Shown here: one piece after another, positions 22,001-33,100 of the stretch | Layout of the letters: each line of letters begins with the position of its first letter | How positions within the stretch are numbered: the stretch's first letter is position 1 | Assembly: GCA_036583965.1 (NCBI GenBank) | Contig: JAZBQD010000014.1 | Coordinates: 37,868,990-37,932,989 of the forward strand | Direction of reading: 5' to 3' | Length of the DNA: 64,000 nucleotides | From: Prunella strophiata | Taxonomy: Eukaryota; Chordata; Aves; Passeriformes; Prunellidae | The notes under the pieces: generated by a model | Told to the model about the DNA's origin: nothing | Database searches by the model: none | What the model saw: only the letters and a program-made list of their open reading frames with translations | Position numbers and translations under genes: made by a program

Positions 22001-25000
22001 AAGATTCTAAACCAGCACGTGATTGAAACAGTATTTTTTCCCCTAATAAAAAGTTTGAAACATTGCCCAACATTAACATTTCTCTGAAATGCTACATGTA
22101 AAGCATGTTGATATATCATAAAGCAATTCAATAGGTGTATTCATAAGTGTGCTTATACAACAACTAAGTTCCCAAAATTTATTTCTTGAAGATAATCCTC
22201 AGCAAGTACCTCAAGAGAATGCATTACTAGTAATTAGCCTCTTAGCTTTAAATTAGTCTTCTTTTTAATTACTTAAAGATTAAATTCAAATCAAATGCTA
22301 TTTTCAGCTAAGTACCACGTTACATTCAAGTATGTCATCTGACAGTAGAACCATACTTACTGGTAGGTGTTCGAGGGGTTCTTGGTACTTCCAACTCAGT
22401 TTGATGATTATTCCTTTCTACTACTGGTTCTTCTACCACATTTATGCTATTATTCTGCATTATCTCTTGTAACATGTTAAATAGCTCTTCTGCCCGGGCA
22501 CACTTAAAGGCAAAGATTCCTATAAATATATCAAAAAAAAAAAAAAAAATCAAAATCCTGTAATTCAGAAACATGCCTTACAATATATGTAACTTTCAAG
22601 AAATAGAACTGGAATCCACACAATGAATACCTGTAAAGAAGCAAAAATGTTATGAGATTTTTTATTGAACCAAAACACACAAAATTACTGTGACAACCTT
22701 CAAGTGGTTATCTAATAGAAGAATAAGGTTCCCATGCACCAAAAGTTAAATAAGAACAGAAAACCTGATTCAATTAGGAGTAAAACTAAGTTTTGAGCAC
22801 TAAATGAGGGGGAAAAACAACAAGTTTTTGGTTTTTTTTTTTTTTTTTTAAAGCTGGTAAAAAGCATACCTGTTAAATAAATACTGTATTTAAAAATATT
22901 AAATGAAACTATGGTGGTACTACGAAGTTGTATTTCCTAAATCAGATTTCTATTAAACTACCATAAAAATAAGATACCTGCACAACAGAAAAGGATTTAA
23001 ACACTGGGGAGAAGTTTAGTTTCTTTAAGAAGACTAAAATGAAAAGCTAGTAAGACAAACTGTGTGAAACAGACAGTAACAAACTAATTGCTTTAGGCTA
23101 AAGGATAGACACAGAACACAAAGTTAGCAGCAATACCATATATTTTGCGTGTGTATTGTGCCACTTTGCCTTTGAACAGCAGGGAGTGTCCCAACTTACC
23201 CTCACCAGCAAAGTCGCAGCTTTGGATTATTCTTCCATTGAAAGCATGAAGTTAAAGTTGACACGCTTGTTAAACGTAGGTGCAGGTGCTCATTTGTTAA
23301 AGTGAGTATTACAATCTTAAAACACTCTTTACTGAAAACTACCTACCTATACAGCCACTTCTGTAAGTGCAGTTATGTGAATATGCTGACAATTACTATC
23401 ATCATTTATTTATTTAGGGATGCAGAACTGTGACAGATCAGAACCACCAGAAATGCTTCACATGGCAGAAGTTCACACAACCCCAGCTGGGAATACACCA
23501 AATGGGCTACGAGGAACAATGCTTTGCTATTAACATGCAGCTGCTGCACTGAATAAGCTTCATGTTTACAATACTGCAGCTACAGAGCTTCTACTACTGT
23601 ATGTCCCTGACCCCTAATCCAGCCATGTACAGTAGTCCATGTTTAATATTTTGTGTATTTCTGAACATTTGCACTGGATATTTAAATCTTAATAGACAAA
23701 ACCCATAATTTTTTAAAATTCTAGGTTCACAAACTTTAAAAAGCTCCCGATATGTTTCTGAGAAATTCAGCTGTCTTTAAATACATTCATATTAAATACA
23801 ATGTGATCTTTCACACAGCATGGTGACATACCAACTTCTGCACGTTTTATATCCTGAATTATGTATTAGATGTGTTCCCAAGACATGTCTGCAAGGTTTT
23901 TAATACCTAGCACAAACTCGATGTTTCACCATCATTGCTGCTCACAACTCATCAAGAGAAATAACTTGATATGAAAGGAAAAACAGGAACAAGAACAATG
24001 ACCAATGTAAGAAGCTGCTGGGCAGTATTCAGGGAATTCTCAAATGAAAAACTCCTTGGTCATCCCATGACTGTGAAGATGAAGTTTTGCAACTGTGCCC
24101 ACAAAACCCACTGTAGGTCTCAGGAACAATGTTCCATTGCAAAAGGGCAGCAGAGAACATTTTATCCCAGATTTCTATTTTCCCAATATTCACAGTATTT
24201 TAGTATTACATAAGGAAGGCAAGAAACAAAAGAGGGAGGAAAGGGTTGCTTCTTACATAGCCTGCTTAATCTTGTTTATTAAAAAAAAGAAAAATTAGAA
24301 GGAAAGCAGAAAAGTCAATTAGACTTGGTGTAAGATTTTGCAGACTTGCTAATGGACTGTAGAGAACAACCTTCAAATTAGTATTTCCAATTACATATTA
24401 TTAGTATCTGTTTTCAGTGTTCAGAAGGAACAGTAAATTTAACTGCAAAACCCATTAAAGTAAATTATCTTCAAAACAAAGTTTATTACTTTAAGAATTA
24501 TGAAAATTTAGTTTAGTATGGAGTGTACTTCAATGTTTGAAAATATCTCCATTTCTTATTAGGAGATGAACTGAGAGTGCCTTTTAAACTCCCATTAAAA
24601 AAAAAACTTGTCTTCCTTTACCTCTGCTTGGATAATGAATATTGACTAGGTTTATTTATGATCCAATTCTTCCATCTTCCTGACTTTTTAACAGTGAAAT
24701 TAAAAAAATAAAACCTGTGATTTCTCAATGTCTAAAATTATTGATAAGAACACTGGTAAATGCCAAAAATCCAGAAGAATATTGGAACTTAATTTCACAA
24801 CATATGAATGCACAAGAATTCCAACCACACACAGCTATTTCACAGTAGGAAGATGCAAAATGAGGCTGAGAGCTCAACAGAAACAGCTGTTCCCTTGGGG
24901 ACTGCTGCAGGGAAAAGAGAAACATCTGAATATTCTCAGAGGGAGCCAACCTTGGCCAAGGCAGGCATGGTGTGGGTACTGGAAAGGTAGCCATCTTTTT

Positions 25001-27634
25001 CTGATGAAAGCCACTCAAAAGATAACTGAGCATAGCTGAAGTATACACACCTCATACAAAAACATCAAAATTTGAGAATTATGTCATTGATATTAATGAA
25101 AGTGGTATTTGCTTTAGGAAGAGGATGAAATACAAGTGCGTTACTGAAGACAATAATAAGTTGGGGACATCCTGTCCATATCAGTGCTCCAGGCTTTTAA
25201 AACCTTAAAAATAGAGAATTTGCTGAATTCTAAGGCGATTCCTCCACAGTTTCAGATTCTACTGCCTCCCCCTGAAAGTCAAGTCAACCTCAGAGACAGG
25301 AGGATTTCCCTGTCAAAACCACCCCCTAAGTTGACCAAAAGAATACTCACACAGAAGCTTGAAGTCCTCCAGACCTACAAATGCCAAAAACTATGTGCAA
25401 CTCAAATCCTCATTCTACCAGAAGACCATTCTGCATAAGGTAATTTTTTTCCATAAACCACATTCACATACAGAACTATAGCCTTTATAACTCTTGCCAA
25501 AGGACTGGCAAATACCTTCCAACATCAAATAAATTTCCAAAAAGCTTTATATTCAACATTTCCACATACCTTGTCCAGTTTGACACCTTCGACCACTTTC
25601 AAAAGAGAAAAGGTTTGAGTCATAGCCATAGCGACGGAGACAGAGGTAGTGCCATTTTACAGAGTCCCTTTTACGGGTGTACAAAACTAGTTCTGTATCT
25701 GTAAGTTCCATTATGCCAGAACCCAGTTCATTACCATCATCATCCACATTAATAACCTATAAAAAGAAATTAAAAAGCATTAGGTAATTACTCTTTTGAG
25801 AAACAACACCACTTTTAATAATCTTAAGGCCTGGCTGGTAGACTCCATCTGTGCTATCGTATTAGTTAAAATCCTTGAAGTGAATGTTTAAAAAAAAGAA
25901 TGAAAAAGAAATTAACAAACTAGTTTCTGTGCTACCCTAACCCAGAATTAAAAAAAATTAAAATAATATTTAAAAACAATACAAATGAGGCTGCCTAACA
26001 TTACTGTAAAATCTGATGAGAAATTTAAAGTAGAAGAGATTTCTAAGTTAAATATTTTTTTAAACTGGCTTTATGTACATATTCTGGTATTCCCACATGG
26101 ATAAGGCATACCTCAGATAATGGAATCTTTCAGAGCCCCATTTCTAAAAAAAAAAAAATATTTGCTTTGTCATATAACCCTGCTTACAGTTGGGAAAAGG
26201 AATGAGAAAGGGTAAGTGGCTCCAAGATAAAGCTTCCTTCACATACATGTATAGCCTTGCACTGTGCTGAATCACCTGACAGTTCTAGACATTTTGCTGC
26301 CTTTTTAAAGTCAACAAATAATTCAAATACCTTATGGTTATCTTGTGTGAAAAGATATGTATAAAAGTATACTCTTGATCTTTCTGCTTTTAAGCCAGTC
26401 TTGAGGTCATCTGCATCCTTTATAGAATTTGGACAATATATATTTCCCCTCTGTTTTACCTCACAATGCTGCTTTTAGTAGGATTCTTTTCTTAATCAAT
26501 AAAAAAGCTACCAAAAAAAATTCCCTACAGAAGTAACTGTTACTCTGAAAAAAATACATTTTCAACTTGAAATCTAGTCAATTGAAAAGAATTAGGAATA
26601 ATTTCATCTGCCTGTGAGGCTTATACCCATTTTTCTCATTTTGCAGATTACATTCCTTCATCTCTCCCTCCCCCCCCCCACCCGGTAAATAAACAATAGA
26701 GAAATTCTACAAGGAGAAAAATAGGAACTAGTTACACAAAGTGATGCATAAAGAAAAAAAACAGAAAAATATTTTATCCTTCAGCTTTCTTAACTGAGAA
26801 TATTAAACATTTCCAGAAATTCCCATGGCTTTAAAGCTCATTTCATTGTTGCCCTAAGGCAACACATGAATCAACTTTCACTATGGAAGCATTGCATTCC
26901 TTTGTCAACTCAGAGAGAGAGTTTGGAGCACAGAAGCAAATCTGACTTGTGTGACTTATGCAAAGGTATGTTGGCTTACAGTCACTGACTTCAGCTGCTT
27001 CAAGCTTAGCATGTCAAGCACATGAACGAGTGTTCGCAGGCTTATAAATTCCAGAGATTTTTGAGACAAAAGGGCACTTAGAAATTAAATTTCTCCACAT
27101 AAAGGACAAAAGTTTTCAAAATGTATAATCAGTAGCAACCTTCAAGTAAAATCAGCAGTCCTAAAATTTTCTATTGATGACCTGACCCCACATTCAGGTT
27201 TATAATCACACTTCCCCAAAAGCCATTTACTCCCTTATGTAATAACATAACCTTCCATAGGCAACACCACTTACTTGGGCTCTACCAAACCCAAATGGAG
27301 ATGGATGAAAATCACAGGGCTTCTTCTCTTTCCTGAAGATCAAAACTGTCCTAAAAAGCCTATCCTGTCTAGGGAATTCCTGTCACCACTGATAAGAGAG
27401 AGTTTCTCAAAGGCCAAGAGAAACCTGCAGCCACAGGCACCTGCAACTCTGCAGTGTTTCAACTGTTCAGAAATTTGCACTCTATTTTCATTATTATTTT
27501 TTTAATCCCAGACCTAGTTTGTAAGAAAGCAACAAAACAGTTCACAGCACATCACACCAGCTGCATACCTTAAACTTGTTTCGGTGGTTATCTGGGACAG
27601 TTTCTTTATCTGGACAGCTACAACAGCTACCCAT
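18090..27634 (-). CDS. FRS2: FRS2, fibroblast growth factor receptor substrate 2 (complete coding sequence, 5 coding exons)
   Basis: FRS2 is the lipid-anchored docking protein that links FGF receptors and Trk/RET-type receptors to GRB2-SOS and SHP2, and so to RAS-ERK signalling, at the plasma membrane. Coding join (complement): 27569-27634, 25570-25756, 22361-22519, 21360-21523, 18090-19040. The sum is 508 codons plus stop, the length of the mammalian protein. MGSCCSC at the start is a myristoylation signal with adjacent cysteines. A PTB domain spans about residues 13-115. GRB2-type sites are Tyr196, 306, 349 and 392 (YVN or YEN); SHP2 sites are Tyr436 (NYIQV) and Tyr471 (LYAVI). ERK feedback Thr-Pro sites stand at 132, 135, 138, 376, 452, 455, 458 and 463. 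The start codon has G at -3 and +4. A multi-exon upstream ORF ending 7 nt before it may tune translation. No lesion is seen. Confidence 0.98.
19041..21359 (-). other. FRS2 intron before the last coding exon, with CR1 insertion
   Basis: 2.3 kb. The right half is largely an antisense CR1 copy (20225-21005). The rest is AT-rich with an A-run near 19520-19534. No other feature is seen. Confidence 0.8.
20225..21005 (+). mobile_element. CR1 LINE fragment (end of ORF2 and 3' UTR) in an FRS2 intron
   Basis: Follows the CR1 consensus in order along about 780 bp: the ACAGGCTAGATACCAACTGA and CAGCCTTGCAGCAAAACTTC segments, the part encoding the end of the reverse-transcriptase ORF (GAGCTGGAGCACATGACATA), the CAAAGGCCAAGGGACAACCA segment, then GGAGGTCCCTTCTAACCTAA near the 3' end. 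It is strongly diverged and full of stops, so an old dead copy. It is antisense to FRS2. Confidence 0.9.
21360..21523 (-). CDS. FRS2: FRS2 coding exon 4
   Basis: Encodes residues 139-192 plus two bases of codon 138. It is a Ser/Pro-rich linker (PGFNAQSLPNGYPRYPSFGD onward, ending LLVAEEQ) between the PTB domain and the docking tail. Acceptor AATCAG, donor GTGGGT, 164 nt. Confidence 0.96.
21524..22360 (-). other. FRS2 intron between coding exons 3 and 4
   Basis: 837 bp, AT-rich, with GT-AG ends. No repeat or gene recognised. Confidence 0.8.
22361..22519 (-). CDS. FRS2: FRS2 coding exon 3
   Basis: Encodes residues 86-137 with split codons at both ends. IFAFKCARAEELFNMLQEIM is the C-terminal helix of the PTB domain; PRTPRTP holds ERK sites Thr132 and Thr135, and Thr138 falls on the junction. 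Acceptor TTTATAG follows a T17 run (complement of 22533-22549); donor GTAAGT. 159 nt. Confidence 0.97.
22520..25569 (-). other. FRS2 intron between coding exons 2 and 3
   Basis: About 3.05 kb, AT-rich, with T-runs at 22832-22849 and A-runs elsewhere. The 60-107 codon open frames near 24.0-25.0 kb occur on both strands at once and resemble nothing known. No repeat family recognised. Confidence 0.75.
25570..25756 (-). CDS. FRS2: FRS2 coding exon 2
   Basis: Encodes residues 23-84 and one base of Gly85. This is the core of the PTB domain, which binds the FGFR juxtamembrane segment or NPXpY motifs (GSGIMELTDTELVLYTRKRD, then WHYLCLRRYGYDSNLFSFES). Acceptor TTATAG, donor GTATGT, 187 nt. Confidence 0.97.
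25757..27568 (-). other. FRS2 intron between coding exons 1 and 2
   Basis: 1.8 kb, AT-rich, with a C-run at 26670-26679. No gene or interspersed repeat recognised. Confidence 0.8.
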
Positions 27635-27660
27635 GACTTCTTTAAAAGACCATCTGATCT
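27569..27660 (-). CDS. FRS2: FRS2 first coding exon (26 nt of 5' UTR plus residues 1-22)
   Basis: The coding part is 27569-27634: MGSCCSCPDKETVPDNHRNK, then FK, before the donor GTATGC. Gly2 is the myristoylation site. The acceptor CCCTTTAG at 27661-27662 is preceded by a T20 run (complement of 27669-27688), an extreme polypyrimidine tract. The 26 UTR bases include the TAA (27642-27644) that ends the upstream ORF. Confidence 0.95.
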
Positions 27661-30009
27661 CTAAAGGGAAAAAAAAAAAAAAAAAAAACAACCAACAAAA
27701 TTATCATTTAGTTGAAGTAAAAATTAAGTAACATCAACAAACAACCTAATGCAAATTACTCTGACATACAATCATTCACGATGAATCTTCCAGTCACATT
27801 TAATAAAAAGTGATGTAGATACTACAAATATGATAGTTAATTTGGATTTGACAGTAAGGAGTGGCAACACTGAGCTGTTAAAGTCCTACCAATAACTCGA
27901 GTTATAACAATAACTTGAGGTTACTACCAAACAGACTCATTTGATTTGTCACCTTAATTCCCATGGCAGCAGCTTGGGGGAAGACAAAACCCAACCACTT
28001 ATTGTGTGAGATTTTCATTTCCTAAACCAGGCTTTTACACAAGGCAGCTATCTGGATTCCAGTTCCATCTAAATGAGCACTCCCTGGCTCAGGAGCACAG
28101 CACTAGAGACACCCCTAGAAGCCCTGGGCTAAAGCAGGTTTCCAGGCACAGGCAACACAAAGAGCCCATATGGTAACTCTGAAAGGCTGCCCTGGCTTTG
28201 GCAGCTCCAGGGCTTCCAGGAGGGGTTCCAGGCCTGCTGGCAGCCATGCAGTGAGGCTCTGTGCTTCCAATTTTGACTGTTTCCCATATAGCAGTGTATA
28301 TCAAACTATGTAATCAAAGAGAAAGGAAGGGAAAAACCCCACATTCAACACAAATATTTTAAAACTTGGGGTTTCCTTATTTCTGTTAAGTTCCATTTGG
28401 ATTAAATTGTGTTACACATTCATTTTAAAACAGTAAAATACTCAAGTAACACTGAACAGCATGGTTAAAGTAATGAAAAAAAAAAAAAAACTTGATATTT
28501 TTGGTATTTTCATTTAAAAATTTCTTTATGTATGGCAAAACTTTCACAAAACAGTATAATAAAGTGTTCGCAGAATGAAGTCTCACAACTTGCTGTTTCA
28601 TCCTCTATCACTATGAAAAAAGGGTTAAGTCTCACCTTCTTAAATATAAGAAAGTCTGACAAAAGAAAACTTAACCCATTCACATCATCTTTGTATTGGA
28701 TAAGAACTAAAATTTCCACTACACAAATGAAAAATGGGGCAAAATCCTGGAAGAAAGCTATTACGTCAACAAGAGACACAACATTAGAAATCAACAAGAA
28801 AGAAGACAGTATGGACTGATAAGTTTTCCTGACTAGAGGGAAAAAAATCCAATGTCATCATCTTAAGAAAACCATGACTTGGTCTCTAGACAGGCATTTG
28901 TATTAGCATGCAGCAGTAGTGTCCATGTAGCTGCTTTAGTCCGCTAAGGGATAAGATGCAAAGAATACAATGAAGAGCAGCTAACTCTTCCACTTTTCTT
29001 CATCAGAAAAGCCACTCAAAAGAGTTACTCCTACTCTAGAGACTGTATAAATCAGCCACCAAGAATCCCCTGCAGAGGTAACAACACTGCTCCAATTAAT
29101 CCAGTGATAATGAGGCAAAATACCAGACACCTAATCAAAATCATGAATTCTTTAATGTCGTTTCTGGCCATACATGGCATCGCTTATTTGCTTCTACTGC
29201 TGCAGAGAGGAGCTATGCTAGACACAATTTTTTTTTTTTTTTTCATTGTGAAGTTTTGAAATTTTTATAGTAGTAGTAGCAGTAGTTCTTCTTCCTCATC
29301 TGTTTAGAAAGGGAGACACAGATAGTAACACCTGATCCTGGTTTCCTGCCCTGGCACCCCACAGTGCCTCACTACAGTAACGTTCAGATGTTTTCTTGTC
29401 AGCCTGCTACCACTCTAGCCTGACAACGCCCCTGCTATGAAGAGCAACAGGTGACAATAGCCTCAGTGCAGATTAACAGTGAATACTCTGGCCCATCACA
29501 CGTAGTTGCATATGCCTCGAGCAGCCTTTGGGCACAAATGCATGCACTTAATAAAGCCCAGACTTAGACCTCCTCAAATGTTTTTTGTAGTGCAAACAGA
29601 CCTACATAGCTGCATGCTGTTAGTATCAGACTTTCTATGCATTCAGCATGAAAAAACTGACCATGTCTGTTGAATACAGGTGCCTGCTTCTTTAAAAAAA
29701 CTTTTTAAAAAAACCCCCAGAACTTAAAACGCAAAGCACTCTGGAGAAAAAAAAAATCACTAGAGCTGCAAGAAGAAAGCTGTAGTATATGTTGTATATC
29801 AAGATGTTTAAAGCACAGCCTCTGTATCTCAGGAACAACAAAGAAAGGGTATGTGATCAATAACCATACAAGCTTGTTACTTTGTCTCAGGTATGCCAGT
29901 ATTTCAGAAAACCAAGAACTGAAATGCTGCTTCAAAGGAGAGATGTGAACCAAGGCTATGAGGAAGAAATTAAACAGCTAGGGAACTGGCAGAATTAAAA
30001 ATCACTCAC
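27661..30009 (-). other. FRS2 intron upstream of the first coding exon
   Basis: About 2.35 kb between the candidate UTR exon at 30010-30115 and the first coding exon. It opens (gene sense) with the strong donor GTGAGT and closes with a T20 tract plus CCCTTTAG. A somewhat GC-richer patch at 28090-28270 has no recognisable identity. Confidence 0.6.
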
Positions 30010-30115
30010 CTAGATTTGGCCATTAATATTCCCAGCCTCTGCTGCAGCATCAGGGCTTCTGTCATACTCAAAGTGTCATGCTGTCTTGTCACAGAACTAA
30101 TCATTGAACCTAGAA
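30010..30115 (-). other. FRS2: Candidate FRS2 5' UTR exon (proximal)
   Basis: The minus strand has a textbook acceptor TTTTTATTTACCCTTCTAG ending at 30116 and a strong donor TCTAG/GTGAGTGAT at 30009, 106 nt apart. A second AG six bases into the exon (TTCTAG) would give a 100-nt form and keeps frame. The exon is open throughout in one frame: from the ATG at 30102-30104 (MISSVTRQHDTL onward) it reads through the junction into the first coding exon and stops at 27642-27644. Splice sites are seen; transcription is inferred. Confidence 0.6.
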
Positions 30116-33100
30116 CTAGAAGGGTAAATAAAAATAACATTTTTTTCCTTGTTTTTAAGATGCCAGTTATTAAACTAACAAAAATACATGCTTTTGTTTA
30201 TAATTATTTTGTGAGTATTATGTCAAGCGAGGTGTTCATGCTCTTTTAGATAAGACTGATCTCTGAGTTGCCCTGGCATTTCAATGCTATGGAAGAAAAT
30301 AATCTGGCATTCCTTTCTGCAATGTAGCCTGTCACACTGGGGACTCCATTCATTCTCCACTCCCTGCGTACCCAGTTCAGTGTGGAAATGACAGATGTGA
30401 AGCTCCCGTTATCCTCAGTGCATACCAACCCAAACCAAACCAAACCACAGCAGACAAACAGAAGAACATGTACAACTCCCTCTGTTTAACTCCCTCTTGC
30501 TTATCCTACTGAACATACACAAATGCTGACTTGTATGGCTAACACATCACCCTTTCTCTGCTCCCCTCATGATTCTTGCTCCATGACAGTAACCATAAAT
30601 TGCTTGCTTTTACTTCCCCACCCCCTGGATTATTCTCACACTAGCTACCCACTCACGTTTAACACTTAAAGCTAACTGCTGCTTCCATCATGCCAACAGC
30701 TGGCAATCTCTGTTCTCAGTTTGTAAAATTGCCAACAAGCACTTGATGCTTCCTTTAATGTTGCTTATTAAACTCAATAGAAGGGCTAATTTCTCAGAAT
30801 AATACTTTATTATTATGTCTATGCAAACTTCTTTGACACCACTGCAGCTCTTCTTATACATTTTTTGCTGCAATTCTTTATATTCATCAGCTGTCCTCTG
30901 TCTTGCCCCTGTATTAAAATCATCTTGGCAAACCAAAGCACTCTGCATTTTTGCATAATATCGCATGTAATGTAGTCCTAATTTCATCCCAGGTCCTAGG
31001 CATGATTATATCAGTTGCAGAACCCTCTTATTTGTGAAGGGATTGTGCAAGAGATTACCAGAAATTCAACACTGGCAAATGCAAAAATAACACTCCTAGC
31101 AAAGGAGCTCTATCTGTTAGGAAAGATCAGTCACATAGTCATGCAGTCCAATAGAAACTATAGCTGGACAGCTATCACAAAGCAAATGAAACTTAACTGT
31201 TTGGAAAGACTTAAAAGTGCCAAACCAAAAATACAATTCTATTGCATGAATTCACAGTGTACCCACAGATGTAGTAATGTATGCCATCATGCCTCCCCTG
31301 TCAAAAAAAGAGTAAAAGCAGAAATATACTACTTAGACAACTCAGCCTGATAAAAGGAGCACACAGAGCATGAGTACAGAATTAAAGGTGACAAAGAGAA
31401 GATAAATAAAGCACAACTATTTTCCAAATGCAACCATTAGGGAACAGCAGTTGACATTATTAAGGGGGGGGGGGGGTCAAACACATAAAAGTTCATTTTA
31501 GCACATGGTCTGTAGCTAAGCTTTGTGATCTGCAATGTCTTGTGGGAAAGAGGTCCAAAATATTAAAGATCCAGAAAGTAAATTTGACAAATGCAAGCTC
31601 CACGAAGAACTTTTAAACTCAATGATGCCATATCTTGCTCAAAAAGTCTCCTAAGGTGCAGATACTTAGAAGGGTCTTAAGGAATGATCATAAAATGTTC
31701 CTTCTTACTATTCCCTTTCCTATATATTTATTATTGGCTCTCAGAATTTAGTATTTATTGTCAGAAACAGGATACTGGACAAACTGATACTTCAACTGTG
31801 ACCCAATAAAGCCATTCTAATTAACATATATGGATGATATCAACTCAGCATAAATTTGTGAGTGCTCTGCCATAAGACATGAAAAAAAGGAAATAATTAA
31901 CAACTTATACTTAACTTGAAACTAAACCCTAGATTTCACAAAGGTACCAAAAGGTAAACTCATTGAACTGCTTGACAGAGATGTACTTTTGCATACAGTT
32001 GTGTACCTGTCCCTCTGCAAGCTCAAGCTTTGGTTATGGGATGACCCTACCCAATCTAGCTGCTATTATTAGACTGTGATTTTGGTCAGATTAGATTTCT
32101 GCTGGCTTAGCATACCACACCAGCTAGCAGAGAGCCTAGCAAGTGCCAGAACCAGCTGGGGACAGAATCAGAGCCTGAGTCACATCCACCCAGTTTTCAG
32201 AAAAATTAGCCACTTTACTAACTACTGGAAGTTTACTAAATTCCCTGCTAATATTTTCAGAACAGGAAAATGGAAATAGGGAGCAGAAAACCTGACCCAC
32301 CCACTCTGGTGCAATCTTAGGAGATAGTGATTAGAAAAATAATTAAAATAAAAATGTTCATAGGCAAGCTATCCTAATGCAAGTATGTCTGCACTGGTCT
32401 TTACCTTGGTATTTTCCTAGCACAGTTTTAAACCTTTTACATGGTTTGGCTACCTAAAGCAGAGTAGCCTATTTTAGTTACCTAAGAATGATTCTTAAAC
32501 AATCGAAACAGAGTTTTATAATGGATTAAAGAAAGCACACAAACTGGCAGCACCTAACTTCTTTTAAACGTAAAGCAATAACAAAATTCTCCAAACAGTT
32601 GCTTCCAATCACAAGTTGGCTGCTTATTCAGCTTGGGACTTTTTAAAATTTTCCCAGATTGCAAAATATTTACCCAAACTTAAACATACAAGAAGCAGAC
32701 ATTTCCACAGTCACAACCCTAAGTTATGTCTACAATGTCAAATTTAGTAGCTGTAATTTCCCATTTACAAAGCATCAGTGGTGGCTGGGTGTAGTCCTGC
32801 AAGGAGGGTGAAAGGGATGGAGGGTATTGTCTGCTTGTCCCTAACACATTCCTTACTGCATTGCAAGGTAGAAATCCCAGGCAAGACCAACCAAGACCAA
32901 TACTCATCTAAACCATCTAAGGTAGGAACTGCTGTAACTTCCCTAGCATTTATTACTTGGCTTTGTGAAGTAAAATGTGGCTCTTTCCCTCACAGATTAA
33001 GCAGGGCCAACAAGTTATGCTAATCTCTCAGAAGTCAAGGAAGACAAGGCATCAGTATAAACAAGAGTGGATACTCTAAAAAGAACAACACAGTCAAAAG

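Noticed and set aside
30016..30249. 77-codon plus-strand frame overlapping the candidate UTR exon
   Set aside because: It is antisense to the splice-supported exon and shows no coding character.
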